Source: CAZLMW01 sp964560875 (GTDB lineage Bacteria > Myxococcota_A > UBA9042). Taken from it: a DNA stretch of 32,651 nt. Below the pieces are notes generated by a model. That model ran no database searches, was not told the DNA's origin, and was given only the letters and a program-made list of their open reading frames with translations. A program made the position numbers and the translations under genes. Below, in pieces: positions 1 through 9,395 of the stretch. The stretch covers positions 1 through 32,651 of the forward strand of contig CAZLMW010000094.1 in the NCBI GenBank assembly GCA_964560875.1, given 5' to 3'. Numbering within the stretch: the first letter of the stretch is position 1; every line of letters starts with the position of its first letter.

Positions 1-1404
1 TCGGTCGCCGTTCGCGTCTTCGAAGATGGCGATCGCATGGTGACCACCGACGCGAGTGTCGATCCTCGATTGGCCGAGCAGGCATCCGTTCACGCCGCCA
101 ACCTGCGCTCGATTCTCTGCGTTCCGCTGGCCCTGCGCGGCCGCACCATCGGTGTTCTCTACGTCGACAACCGGTTCACGTCCGGCGCGTTCTCGCAGGA
201 TCACGCGTCGGTCCTCGAAGCGCTCGCGGCCCAGGCAGCCATCGCCATTCACACGGCGCGGCTCATCACCCGCTACAGCCGCAGCCAAAAACAGCTCGAA
301 GCCAGCAAAGCCGAGGTCGAAGAGCTCAACGAGCAGCTCAAGGAAGACCTGTCGTCCACCGAAGAGGCGCTGCATTCCGCGCGGCAGGCCCTCGACGCGC
401 AGCGGCTCGAGATCGAACGGCGCAGCGATTACGGCCAAATCAAGGGCGAGAGCCAGCCGCTGCGGCGCCTCTTTTCGCTCATGGATCGGGTGCGCAAACA
501 CGATTTCCCGGTCGTCGTCATCGGTGAAAGCGGCACCGGCAAGGAGCTCGTCGCGCGCGCCATTCACTTCACCGGCGCCCGTCGACGCGGTCCATTCGTC
601 GCCATCAACTGCGGCGCGGTGCCCGAAAACCTCCTCGAATCCGAGCTCTTCGGTCACGTCCGCGGCGCGTTCACCGGCGCCGTTGCCGAGCGCGATGGCC
701 TGTTCGTGAGCGCCGATCGAGGCACGCTCTTCCTCGACGAGGTGGGCGAGATGCCGCTGGCCATGCAGGTCAAGCTCCTGCGCGTGCTTCAATCCGGCGA
801 GGTCCAGGCGGTGGGCGGCGCTCGTCTGCGGAAAGTGGACGTTCGGGTGCTCGCCGCGACGCACAGAGATCTCGACCAGATGGTCGCCGACGGGACCTTC
901 CGCGAGGACCTCTTGTACCGCCTGCGCGTCGTCCAGCTCCGGGTGCCACCCTTGCGGGAGCGTGTCGACGACCTGCCGCTGCTCTGCGAGCACTTCCTGA
1001 CCGCAAATCGCGCAGCTGGCCTCGGCGACGTCGAGCGCATCACGCCCGCTGCGTTCGCGGTCATGCGGGGTTACGGATGGCCGGGCAACATCCGCGAGCT
1101 CGAGACCTTTCTCAAGAGCGCCTGCCTGTTCGCCGATGGCAATGAACTCGACGTTTCGGACGTGCATTCGTTGGTCGAAAAGAACCGGCGTGCGGCCGTC
1201 ACCAGCGGCGCTACCAAGGCCGTGGATGCAGGCATATCCGGCGTGTTCGCGACCGGCTCCATGGCCGACATCGAGCTCGCCATCATCGCCGATCGACTCG
1301 ACCGCCTCGGGGGCAACAAGAGCCGCACCGCCGAGAGCCTCGGGATCGATCGCGGCACCCTGTACACCAAGCTGCGGAGGTTGAAACAAGACCGTGCGCT
1401 TTGA
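1..1404 (+). CDS. Sigma-54-dependent activator, GAF + AAA+ + Fis HTH (5' partial)
   Basis: Bacterial enhancer-binding protein that would use ATP hydrolysis to open sigma-54 promoters. The frame is open from base 1, so the true start lies upstream and the ATG at 37 is probably internal. Counting codons from base 1: a GAF-type sensory domain up to about 95 (with the VPLALRGRTIGVLYVDN segment), a Glu/Gln-rich coiled coil at about 97-150, then the AAA+ domain with Walker A GESGTGKE (from 175), the sigma-54 contact loop GAFTGA (222-227) and Walker B LFLDEVG (from 243). A Fis-type helix-turn-helix with NKSRTAESLGIDRGTLYTKL closes the protein. There is no response-regulator receiver in the visible part, so input is probably through GAF or a missing N-terminal domain such as FHA or kinase. 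The 3' end overlaps the kinase gene by 11 bp, which suggests co-expression. All essential activator motifs are intact. Confidence 0.95.
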   Translation, partial: SVAVRVFEDGDRMVTTDASVDPRLAEQASVHAANLRSILCVPLALRGRTIGVLYVDNRFTSGAFSQDHASVLEALAAQAAIAIHTARLITRYSRSQKQLEASKAEVEELNEQLKEDLSSTEEALHSARQALDAQRLEIERRSDYGQIKGESQPLRRLFSLMDRVRKHDFPVVVIGESGTGKELVARAIHFTGARRRGPFVAINCGAVPENLLESELFGHVRGAFTGAVAERDGLFVSADRGTLFLDEVGEMPLAMQVKLLRVLQSGEVQAVGGARLRKVDVRVLAATHRDLDQMVADGTFREDLLYRLRVVQLRVPPLRERVDDLPLLCEHFLTANRAAGLGDVERITPAAFAVMRGYGWPGNIRELETFLKSACLFADGNELDVSDVHSLVEKNRRAAVTSGATKAVDAGISGVFATGSMADIELAIIADRLDRLGGNKSRTAESLGIDRGTLYTKLRRLKQDRAL

Positions 1405-2500
1405 GCAACCGATCCCCTACGGCGACTACTTGCTCGTCGAACGCGTTGGTGTCGGCGGCACCGCGGAGGTCTTCCGTGCCCTGCGTCGCGGCCGCAAACC
1501 CGGTGAGCCGCCGGTCGCGGTCAAGCGCTTGCTACCCCATATCGCCGAAGACGCCTTCGTCGTGCGCCTCCTGCAGCGTGAAGTCGGGGCTCTGGAACGG
1601 ATCGACCATCCCAACGTTGTAGGCCTGCACGCCTACGGCACCGAGCGCGGTCTGCCCTACCTGGTCATGGATCTGGTCGACGGGGCGTCGCTGCGGGAGC
1701 TGTTGGTTCCCTCGTCCGGCAAGCCTCGCAACCTGCTGCCCATGCCCGTCGCTTTGTGGATCGCGTCCCGGGTGGCCGCTGGCCTCGGCAGCGCATGGCA
1801 CCACGGCGTTGTGCATCGCGATATCTCGCCATCCAACATCCAGTTGATGCTCGATGGACGGGTCAAGATCGTCGACTTCGGCCTCGCTCGCGTGCGCGGC
1901 ATGGTCCAAACGACCCACGGTCAGGGGCTCAAGGGCAAGTGGGCGTACCTTGCCCCCGAGCAGATCGAAGGCCAACCGCTCGACGGTCGGTGTGACCTCT
2001 TTGCGCTCGGGTCGATCCTGTACGAGATGCTGATCGGTACGCCGCCGTTTCGCGGCGAAAACCGGGAAGAGACGCTACGGAAAGTGCGCGAACACGACAT
2101 CATTGCCATCGAGGACGCCACACCGGCCGACGGATGCAACCAGCTCCCGCCCGCGGCGTGGATGCCCGACATCGAGGCCGAGGAGGTCCACCGGTTGATC
2201 CATGCGCTGCTCAGCCACGCGCGTCACGGACGACCGGGCAACGGGCAAGCTGTGGCGCTGCGATGCAACGACGTCCTCGGCACGATCGATGACATCGCCT
2301 GCCAAGCATGGTTGACCGCGCGCATCGAGGAATTCGCCGAACCCGTCCGAATCGAGGCCCTCTCAGCGGCCGAGCTACGCGGCGAAGAGGTCACCGATCC
2401 GGCCGGAGAAACGGTCACCAGCATCGGTGTTGAGCGCAATGGACCCGAGTCCGACGCCGCGCGCAGACAGCAAGGGGGCAGCCGCGATGCGATGGATTGA
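1394..2500 (+). CDS. Eukaryote-like Ser/Thr protein kinase
   Basis: Hanks-type kinase of 368 residues with the kinase domain at about 12-290 and no transmembrane segment, so probably cytoplasmic. Visible motifs are the glycine-rich loop GVGGTAEVF (19-27), the ATP-binding Lys44 in VAVK, the catalytic loop HRDISPSN (141-148), DFG (161-163) and APEQ (187-190). In the catalytic loop the usual Lys two residues after Asp143 is Ser; this HRD-x-SP-x-N form is common among myxobacterial kinases and need not mean inactivity. The GTG start at 1394 lies inside the end of the sigma-54 activator gene, and the 3' end overlaps the radical SAM gene. The kinase could phosphorylate the activator or the FHA protein encoded downstream, but this is inference from position only. 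Confidence 0.93.
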   Translation: MRFEQPIPYGDYLLVERVGVGGTAEVFRALRRGRKPGEPPVAVKRLLPHIAEDAFVVRLLQREVGALERIDHPNVVGLHAYGTERGLPYLVMDLVDGASLRELLVPSSGKPRNLLPMPVALWIASRVAAGLGSAWHHGVVHRDISPSNIQLMLDGRVKIVDFGLARVRGMVQTTHGQGLKGKWAYLAPEQIEGQPLDGRCDLFALGSILYEMLIGTPPFRGENREETLRKVREHDIIAIEDATPADGCNQLPPAAWMPDIEAEEVHRLIHALLSHARHGRPGNGQAVALRCNDVLGTIDDIACQAWLTARIEEFAEPVRIEALSAAELRGEEVTDPAGETVTSIGVERNGPESDAARRQQGGSRDAMD

Positions 2501-3443
2501 AATCTCGCCCGGATTTGCCTGCAACTGCCGCTGCTCCGGCTGTTTTTCATGCAGCGCCGATCCGAACTTGCAGATGGGCTGGGACGAAGTGCTTCGGTGG
2601 CTTCGCTACGGCCGTTCCAAGGGGGCACGCGACCTCTGGCTGTCCGGTGGCGAGCCGACCATCCGGCGCGACTTTCTACGCACGCTCAAGGCCGCGAAAA
2701 AGCTCGGCTACCGCCGCATCAAGGTGCAGACCAACGGGATGATGTTCGCCTACGAGACGTTCGCGGACCGCGCGGTCGCGGCGGGCATGAACGAGGTCAA
2801 CCTGCTGCTCAAGAGCCTCGACGCCAAGACGCACGATGCCCTCAACCGAACCCCGGGATCGCACAAGTTGCTGCACGACGGACTGCAACGATTGCGCGAA
2901 GCGCGGCTGCCCGACGGTTCCAAGGTGCGTCTGGAAGGCGACATCTTGATGACCTCCCGCAACTACCAGGAGCTGCCCGAGTTGGTGCAGTGGTACTGCG
3001 AACAGGGCGTCGTCCACTTCAACATCTGGCTGTTTTCGCTCGTCGACCAAGGGGTGCGCGATCTGCGCCGATTGGTGCCCAAGCTCCGTGATTGCATGCC
3101 GCTGATGACACGCGCTCACGACATCGCCACCGCCCATGGTGCGACCCTGTGTTCGCTGAACACGCCCTATTGTGTCGTGCCCCCAAGTCACTGGCAGATG
3201 CAGTTTGACGCCACCGGCATGGAGCTGCTCGTCGTCAATCCGGGCAACCAGGCGTTCATGCTGCAGACGTCCAGTATCGAGCAGGGCGTGTTTGGACCGG
3301 CGTGCGATAGGTGCGCGGTGCGCAATGCGTGTCACGGCATCCGCTCGGACTACCTCGACGTGCACGGTGACACCGAGATCCGTGCCCTGACCGCCGAAGA
3401 CGTCGGCGACCGCGAGCCGAAAGGGCAGGTGCTCGACCTCTGA
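2487..3443 (+). CDS. Radical SAM protein with C-terminal Cys cluster
   Basis: Predicted radical S-adenosylmethionine enzyme of 318 residues. The 4Fe-4S signature CX3CX2C is Cys12, Cys16 and Cys19 (CNCRCSGC), followed by the SAM-binding GGEP (54-57) and a TIM-barrel-like run of strands. Near the C-terminus CDRCAVRNACHG resembles the auxiliary-cluster (SPASM/twitch) cysteines of peptide- or protein-modifying members. I chose ATG 2487 because AAGGGGG sits 8 bases upstream; this start overlaps the kinase gene by 14 bp. An upstream in-frame GTG (2427) and ATG (2439) would give a longer N-terminus without domain support. No precursor peptide gene is visible nearby, and the substrate is unknown. Confidence 0.9.
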   Translation: MRWIEISPGFACNCRCSGCFSCSADPNLQMGWDEVLRWLRYGRSKGARDLWLSGGEPTIRRDFLRTLKAAKKLGYRRIKVQTNGMMFAYETFADRAVAAGMNEVNLLLKSLDAKTHDALNRTPGSHKLLHDGLQRLREARLPDGSKVRLEGDILMTSRNYQELPELVQWYCEQGVVHFNIWLFSLVDQGVRDLRRLVPKLRDCMPLMTRAHDIATAHGATLCSLNTPYCVVPPSHWQMQFDATGMELLVVNPGNQAFMLQTSSIEQGVFGPACDRCAVRNACHGIRSDYLDVHGDTEIRALTAEDVGDREPKGQVLDL

Positions 3444-3495
3444 TCGCAGCGGCCCTATGCTCCGCCGCCCGGTGCAGGCTTGGACCCGGCATCGC

Positions 3496-3505
3496 GGAGA
3501 GGAGG
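3496..3505 (+). promoter_or_regulatory. Ribosome binding site deciding the ileS start
   Basis: The purine run GGAGAGGAGG ends 5 bases before ATG 3511. It decides in favour of this start over the upstream in-frame ATG at 3457, which has no comparable site. Confidence 0.75.
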
Positions 3506-3510
3506 CAGCC

Positions 3511-6500
3511 ATGTTCGACCGACCCGACGCCAACCCGAATTTCCCGGCGCTCGAGCTCGAAATTCTCGACCTGTGGCGCGACCGCGACGTGTTCGCTCGT
3601 TCCGTCCGTGGCGACGACGACTTCGTGTTCTATGACGGTCCTCCGTTCGCTACCGGCCGTCCCCACTACGGCCACCTGCTCGCCGGCACGCTCAAGGACA
3701 TCGTGCCCCGCTACTGGACGATGCGCGGCTACAAGGTCGAACGCCGGTTCGGTTGGGACACCCACGGCCTCCCCGTCGAGATGGAGATCGAAAAGCAGCT
3801 CGACCTGCACGGCCCGAGCCAGATCGAGGCGTATGGCGTCGACCGTTACAACGAAGCCTGCCGGTCCATCGTCCTGCGCTACACGTCCGAATGGCGCGAT
3901 GTCGTCACCCGCATGGGCCGCTGGGTCGACTTCGACAACGACTACAAGACGATGGATCCGACCTTCATGGAGTCGGTGTGGTGGGTCTTCGATCAACTCT
4001 GGCAGCGCGGGCTGGTGTATCGCGGCCACAAGGTCATGCCGTACTCGTGGCGTCTGGGCACGCCGCTGTCCAATTTCGAAGCGAACATGGACTACCGCAA
4101 GGTCCAGGATCCCGCGATCACGGTCGCGTTTCCGGTTGTCGGCGAGGAGGGCACGTCGTTTCTCGCGTGGACGACGACCCCCTGGACGCTGCCGAGCAAC
4201 ATGGCGCTGTGCGTGGGTGATGACATCGAGTACGTCCGGGCCAAGCGCGCCGGCGACGACACGATCTATATTCTCGCGCGCGCGCAGGCCAAGGCTCAGT
4301 TGGGCGAAGACGTCGAGCTCCTGTCTTCATGCCTCGGCTCAGAGCTTGTCGGAAAAACCTACGAGCCATGCTTTTCGTACTTCGCAGATGCCGCCAAGGA
4401 AGGCGCGTTCACAGTGCTCAGCGATGGCTATGTCACCGCCGAAGACGGCACCGGTGTCGTGCACCAGGCCCCGGCCTACGGTGAAGACGACTACCGTATC
4501 TGCGCGGCCGCCGGCATTCCCCTGCGCGATCCGGTCGACATGGAAGGGCGGTTCACAGCGGCAGTTCCGTTGGGCGAAGGCCGCTTCGTCAAGGACGCGG
4601 ATAAGGCGCTCGTCGCCGATCTCAAGGCGCGCGGCAAGCTGATCAAACAAGCCACCATCGACCACGACTACCCGTTCTGCTGGCGGTCGGGCACGCCCCT
4701 TATCTACAAGGCGATCGGGACGTGGTTTGTGCGCGTGACGGACCTTCGCGATCGGATGGTCGCCAACAACAAACAGAGCCGGTGGGTGCCCGACTACGTG
4801 GGCCAACGACGCTTTGGCAACTGGCTCGCCGATGCGCGCGACTGGGCCATCAGCCGCAACCGCTTCTGGGGCACGCCGCTGCCGGTATGGACCTGCGATG
4901 GCTGCGAAAAACGCGAGACGTTTGGCTCGATCGCCGCGCTGGAAGGACGCGCTGACACAGCGGTAAAGGACCTGCACAAACATCACGTCGACAAGCTGAC
5001 GTGGGGTTGCGAGGCCTGTGACGGCACGATGAAGCGCGTCTCCGAGGTGCTCGATTGTTGGTTCGAATCCGGGTCCATGCCGTACGCGCAGAACCACTAC
5101 CCGTTTGAGAACAAAGCGCTCGTCGAAAACAACCTGCCCGCCGACTTCATCGCCGAAGGGCTCGACCAGACTCGAGGCTGGTTCTACACGCTGCTGATCC
5201 TGTCGACCGCGCTGTTCGATCGACCTGCGTTCAAGAGCGTCATCGTCAATGGCCTCATCCTCGCCGAAGACGGCACGAAGATGAGCAAGAGCCTCAAGAA
5301 CTACCCCGATCCGATGAAGGTCATCGACAGCCACGGGGCCGACGCGCTGCGTGCTTACCTGATCAACTCGCCGGTCGTTCGCGCCGAACCCATGCGCTTT
5401 TCCGAGGCCGGTGTTCGCGACGTGGTGCGCTCGGTGATGCTGCCGTTGTGGAATGCGTACAGCTTCTTTGCAACGTACGCTGCAGTCGACGGTTGGCAAG
5501 CGCCCAGGCCCGGCGAAGAGACGCCGCGATCAGAACGGCCGCTTATCGATCGCTGGGTCATCTCGGTCGCGCAGAGCCTCGTCGCGCAGGTCAACGCGGA
5601 GATGGGGGCCTACCGCCTCTACAACGTGATTCCGCCGGTGCTCGGGTTCATCGACCACCTGACCAATTGGTACATTCGCCGGTCGCGCCGCCGTTTTTGG
5701 AAGTCCGACGACTCGGCCGACAAGCAGGCGGCGTTCGAGACGCTGTACGAGGTGCTGTGCCTGTTTTCACGGTTGCTTGCGCCGATCTTGCCGTTCATGG
5801 CCGAGCTCATCTACCAGCGGCTTGAAGCCGGCCGTCGCGAGGGCGCCGAAGACTCTGTCCACCTCGAACGGTTTCCTGAAGCCGATGAAGCGGCGGTCGA
5901 CCCGGCCCTGGAAGCTGCCATGGCTGCCGTCCGCCAGGTCGTGGCCCTCGGGCGCAAGATCCGCGAGCAGCAGCGCCTCCCCGTGCGCCAACCGCTGGCC
6001 CGACTCCGTGTTGCGGTCACCGGTTCTGTCGCCGAGACGATGCGCGCAGAGCCGCTTTTCCTGGGCTATGTACGCGACGAGTTGAACGTCAAAGCCATCG
6101 AGCTCGTGGCGGATCCCGCAGAGATCGCCACGCCGCAAATCAAACCTGACTTTCGTGCGCTTGGGCGCCGGCTCGGCAAGAAGATGAAGGTGGTCGCGGG
6201 CGCGCTCGCGAGGCTTGATGCTGCGGCAACGGCGGCGTTGATGGCCGGCGAATCGATCGTGGTGCAAGGCGAGGAGATCGCCGCCTCCGACGTGCAGGTC
6301 GTCTTGAAAACGCGTGACGACGGGGCTGTGGCGTCGCAGGGCGGCACGACGGTTTGGATCGACACCGCGCTGACCGACGAGCTCGTCGCTGAATACGCCG
6401 CCCGGGAAGTCGTGAGCCGGCTGCAGCGAGGGCGACGCGATCGCGACTTTGCGGTCGAACAGCGCATCGTGGCACGCATCCATACGGAAGCCCCGCAGCT

Positions 6501-6639
6501 GGTCGCGGCGGTCCGGGCCCACGCCGAGTGGATCGCGCAGGAGACGCTCGCCGTCGAGCTCACGATCGCGGACGAAGCGCTGGGCGCCAAAGCCAAGGCT
6601 GCGGGGCATCCGTTCACCTTCGATCTGAAGCCAGCTTGA
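3511..6639 (+). CDS. ileS: Isoleucyl-tRNA synthetase, type 2
   Basis: Class I aminoacyl-tRNA synthetase that charges tRNA-Ile with isoleucine and edits valine; cytoplasmic. The 1042-residue product has the HIGH-type motif HYGH (52-55), the KMSKS loop (590-594) followed by LKNYPDP, and Zn-binding cysteine pairs CDGC (462/465) and CEAC (500/503), then an anticodon-binding domain and a C-terminal extension. The length above 1000 residues and the KMSKSLKNYPDP context are typical of the eukaryote-like IleS2 branch rather than the roughly 940-residue E. coli type. Members of that branch are often poorly sensitive to mupirocin; this is family knowledge, not shown here. It begins 67 bp after the radical SAM gene. 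Confidence 0.98.
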   Translation: MFDRPDANPNFPALELEILDLWRDRDVFARSVRGDDDFVFYDGPPFATGRPHYGHLLAGTLKDIVPRYWTMRGYKVERRFGWDTHGLPVEMEIEKQLDLHGPSQIEAYGVDRYNEACRSIVLRYTSEWRDVVTRMGRWVDFDNDYKTMDPTFMESVWWVFDQLWQRGLVYRGHKVMPYSWRLGTPLSNFEANMDYRKVQDPAITVAFPVVGEEGTSFLAWTTTPWTLPSNMALCVGDDIEYVRAKRAGDDTIYILARAQAKAQLGEDVELLSSCLGSELVGKTYEPCFSYFADAAKEGAFTVLSDGYVTAEDGTGVVHQAPAYGEDDYRICAAAGIPLRDPVDMEGRFTAAVPLGEGRFVKDADKALVADLKARGKLIKQATIDHDYPFCWRSGTPLIYKAIGTWFVRVTDLRDRMVANNKQSRWVPDYVGQRRFGNWLADARDWAISRNRFWGTPLPVWTCDGCEKRETFGSIAALEGRADTAVKDLHKHHVDKLTWGCEACDGTMKRVSEVLDCWFESGSMPYAQNHYPFENKALVENNLPADFIAEGLDQTRGWFYTLLILSTALFDRPAFKSVIVNGLILAEDGTKMSKSLKNYPDPMKVIDSHGADALRAYLINSPVVRAEPMRFSEAGVRDVVRSVMLPLWNAYSFFATYAAVDGWQAPRPGEETPRSERPLIDRWVISVAQSLVAQVNAEMGAYRLYNVIPPVLGFIDHLTNWYIRRSRRRFWKSDDSADKQAAFETLYEVLCLFSRLLAPILPFMAELIYQRLEAGRREGAEDSVHLERFPEADEAAVDPALEAAMAAVRQVVALGRKIREQQRLPVRQPLARLRVAVTGSVAETMRAEPLFLGYVRDELNVKAIELVADPAEIATPQIKPDFRALGRRLGKKMKVVAGALARLDAAATAALMAGESIVVQGEEIAASDVQVVLKTRDDGAVASQGGTTVWIDTALTDELVAEYAAREVVSRLQRGRRDRDFAVEQRIVARIHTEAPQLVAAVRAHAEWIAQETLAVELTIADEALGAKAKAAGHPFTFDLKPA

Positions 6640-6705
6640 CCGAGTCAGAGCGGGACGGCTCCGATTTGGCGCGGTCTCTGCTAACGTGTGAGGGCCAGCG
6701 GAGGC

Positions 6706-8457
6706 ATGGTGGCGCGCAAAGCACCGAAGAAACCGGCCCGCCAGGGTCCCGGGGCGTACCTGTTCGTCGATGACGACGACCGCGTCGTGCGGTTTCGTAT
6801 CGGCGCCGATCGGGTGCATATCGGTCGCGACCAGAGCAACGACATCTGGATCGACCACGACAACGCGGCGGATCATTGCCTCGTTATCTTCCCGCGCGAC
6901 GACCACGACGCGATGAAGGTTTATGACGGGGCCAACGTCGACCTCAACGGCGTACCGGTCACCAAGCTGCACCGGCTCTACGGGGGCGACCGCATCCAGG
7001 TCGCCAACCGCGAGTTCCTGTACGCCCGCGATGACATGTTGGCCGAGTCCGCCCTGGCTCTGACCATCGCCTTCGATCGCGAGATCATGCGCTCGGTTGT
7101 GCTGCGGCAAACCCGGGTGCGGATCGGCCGGCGCGACGCCGATGTGGTGCTGTCTGACGCCAGCGTTTCCGATCGCCATGCGCTCATCGAGGCCTATGCC
7201 ACCGACGGCATCTTCATCTCCGATCGCGGCTCGTCGATGGGCACGCAGGTAGACGGGCATCGCATCGAAGGACGGGCCCGCTTGCGCGACGGCTCGGAGG
7301 TACAGATCGGGCGCTTGACCCTGTTTGTGCACGTGCTGCCGCCCGAGGCGCACGGGTTGTTGGTTCTTCCCAAGGCCAAACGCGACCGTCCGCGCCAGGT
7401 CCATACGCCGATTCGGGCCCGCAACTACGACATCCGGATGGACAAGGCGCCCGCCGCGACCACGCCAGCTACGAAAGCAGATCGCCCCCGCCCGCCGCGT
7501 GCCGGTCCAGCTCCCGCGGCTCTTGCCAGCGCGCCGACAGATGAGGTCCCGATCGATCTCAACTCCGACGAGATCTTGATCGACCCCGAAGTGCCGCCGC
7601 CCACGGTGCTCGCCTCGCTGAGCGACATCCAGCGCTCCGAAAAGCCTGAAGAAGCGGCCCCGCGACGGTCTCGCAAGCGACCACGGCCCAAGGCCAACCG
7701 GTCCGACAGTTGGAAACCTACCGAGCAACCCGCGCCCAAGCGGCCCGCGCCCCCACCGCTGCCCGAAAAGGCCGAACGCAAACGCCGACCGCCGCGCGCA
7801 CGCCCCGAACAGCAACCTCTCGTTCGCGTCGCCCCCGAGGTCTACGAGCGCGGCCGGCAGCATGTTGATGCCCCGCCCGGTACGCGCCACAAGGAACAGC
7901 GCCGCCGCTATGGTGCCGGCCGCTCCGGTGCTCATGGCGATGACATGCGTCCGCCCGCACCCGCGCCGCGCAGTCGCAAGGGCATGCACGACAAGCTCAC
8001 CGACGTCCTCGACACCAACAACGTGCGTGACCTCGCCGGCGACCGGTATGTTGCGGCCTACCAAAACGTGGAGCCTTCCCATCCCGAACGCGACAAGCGC
8101 TACCGACCAAGTCGACCCGGCGGCGCGCGCGTCTTGAGTGACCAAAAGCTCGTCCCGCGTGAAGGTGGCGCACCGCCCCGCGATCCTTTCGGTTTGCACG
8201 CTCAGCCCACGCGCGCTGGCGCGCCAGGTAGCGGCGGCGACGTGAAACTTACCAACGTCCTCGACCTGCAGTCCGAGGCGCCTCGCTTGTCCCGCGATCG
8301 ACATTCGCTCGATCCTGAAGCCATGCCGCAGCAGCTTCGCGAGGTCGAGGACGTCGAACGTTCGCGGGGAGCCGGCGGCCGCATTGACGCGAGCCGGCGC
8401 CGCAATCGCAAGCGTCCCATCGACAGCAGCCGCCGCCTCGACCCGGACGAGGAATAG
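6706..8457 (+). CDS. Twin FHA-domain protein with long basic Pro-rich tail
   Basis: Protein of about 583 residues with two forkhead-associated (phosphothreonine-binding) domains. FHA1 covers about residues 15-105 and contains VHIGRDQSNDIWID; FHA2 covers about 115-225 and contains VRIGRRDAD, SVSDRHALIE and DRGSSMGTQVDG. FHA2 keeps the canonical GR...SxxH pattern; in FHA1 the SxxH position reads NAADHC and is weaker. The remaining 350 residues are rich in Pro, Arg and Lys and are predicted to be disordered. They contain a repeated short motif, KLTDVLD at 7993-8013 and KLTNVLD at 8245-8265. The start is uncertain: GGAGG at 6700-6704 is too close to ATG 6706 and fits GTG 6709 better, and GTG 6688 is also possible. 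It is probably a scaffold read by the Ser/Thr kinase system. The stop abuts the methylase start. Confidence 0.85.
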   Translation: MVARKAPKKPARQGPGAYLFVDDDDRVVRFRIGADRVHIGRDQSNDIWIDHDNAADHCLVIFPRDDHDAMKVYDGANVDLNGVPVTKLHRLYGGDRIQVANREFLYARDDMLAESALALTIAFDREIMRSVVLRQTRVRIGRRDADVVLSDASVSDRHALIEAYATDGIFISDRGSSMGTQVDGHRIEGRARLRDGSEVQIGRLTLFVHVLPPEAHGLLVLPKAKRDRPRQVHTPIRARNYDIRMDKAPAATTPATKADRPRPPRAGPAPAALASAPTDEVPIDLNSDEILIDPEVPPPTVLASLSDIQRSEKPEEAAPRRSRKRPRPKANRSDSWKPTEQPAPKRPAPPPLPEKAERKRRPPRARPEQQPLVRVAPEVYERGRQHVDAPPGTRHKEQRRRYGAGRSGAHGDDMRPPAPAPRSRKGMHDKLTDVLDTNNVRDLAGDRYVAAYQNVEPSHPERDKRYRPSRPGGARVLSDQKLVPREGGAPPRDPFGLHAQPTRAGAPGSGGDVKLTNVLDLQSEAPRLSRDRHSLDPEAMPQQLREVEDVERSRGAGGRIDASRRRNRKRPIDSSRRLDPDEE

Positions 8458-9357
8458 GTGTCACAGCTGTCGCTATTTGGCTCGGTCCCCCGGCCTGAGC
8501 CCCGTTCCGTGCCCCGGTTGAGCCACCAGGTGCTCAAGTGGATCGGCAACAAGCAGCGGTTCGCGCACGAGATCTGCGGCTTTCTGCCCGAGAAGTTCGG
8601 CACCTACTACGAGCCCTTCATCGGCAGCGGCGCCGTGCTCGCCACGCTCAACCCACATGCCGCTGTCGCGTCGGACGCGCTCGGTCCCCTCATCGGGATC
8701 TGGCAGCACGTCGCAGGTGATCCCGCGCCCCTCGTCGACGCCTACGCGGATCGCCGCGAACGCTTCATGACCGGCGACAGGAAGGCCGAGTACCTCGCCG
8801 TGCGCGCCGCCTACAACGCTGAACCCAACCCCTACGACCTCGTCTTCCTTGCACGCTCGTGTTACGGCGGCGTCATCCGCTTCTCCAAGACCGGCGCCAT
8901 GAACACGCCGTGCGGCGTGCACCGCCCCGTCACCGCCGAGTCGTTCGCCGATCGCATCGAGCGCTGGCGACCGCGGCTCAAGGGAACTCGCTTTGTCCAC
9001 GCCGACTTCGAGACGTCGATCGACGCCGCCCAGTCCGGGGACGTTGTGTATTGCGATCCGCCCTACTCCGACAGCCAGGGCACGCTCTATGGTGCGCAGA
9101 TGTTTTCCCTTCAGCGACTGATCGACGCGATCGAGCGCGCCAAGGGTCGCGGGGTGCGGGTCGCGCTGAGTATCGATGGGACCAAGCGGTCGGGCCGCAA
9201 GAAGGTCGCGCTGGAGTTTCCGCAGGGGCTGTTCGAGACCGAACTGATGGTCAACTGCGGCCGGTCCATGCTGCGGCGCTTCCAGATGGAAGGCCAAACG
9301 CTCGAAGATGAGGTCGTGGCTGATCGGCTGTTGCTGACGTATCGACTACCTGCATAG
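8458..9357 (+). CDS. DNA adenine-N6 methylase, D12 class (Dam-like)
   Basis: Predicted SAM-dependent N6-adenine DNA methyltransferase of 299 residues. KWIGNK (27-32) and FIGSG (54-58) form the SAM-binding motif I region, and DPPY (200-203) is the catalytic motif IV, in the alpha-class order seen in Dam and other D12 enzymes. GTG 8458 follows directly on the TAG of the FHA gene, with GAGGA at the end of that gene as a plausible ribosome binding site, so translation is probably coupled. No restriction endonuclease gene is adjacent, so this looks like an orphan methylase. The target sequence cannot be read from the protein. Confidence 0.92.
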   Translation: MSQLSLFGSVPRPEPRSVPRLSHQVLKWIGNKQRFAHEICGFLPEKFGTYYEPFIGSGAVLATLNPHAAVASDALGPLIGIWQHVAGDPAPLVDAYADRRERFMTGDRKAEYLAVRAAYNAEPNPYDLVFLARSCYGGVIRFSKTGAMNTPCGVHRPVTAESFADRIERWRPRLKGTRFVHADFETSIDAAQSGDVVYCDPPYSDSQGTLYGAQMFSLQRLIDAIERAKGRGVRVALSIDGTKRSGRKKVALEFPQGLFETELMVNCGRSMLRRFQMEGQTLEDEVVADRLLLTYRLPA

Positions 9358-9395
9358 CGCACCGAGCGGTCGTCGAGCGGTCGCAACAGGTCCTG

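Noticed and set aside
5767..8304. Minus-strand gene of 845 codons
   Set aside because: It lies opposite ileS and the FHA gene, both with strong motifs on the plus strand. Long antisense frames are common in GC-rich DNA.
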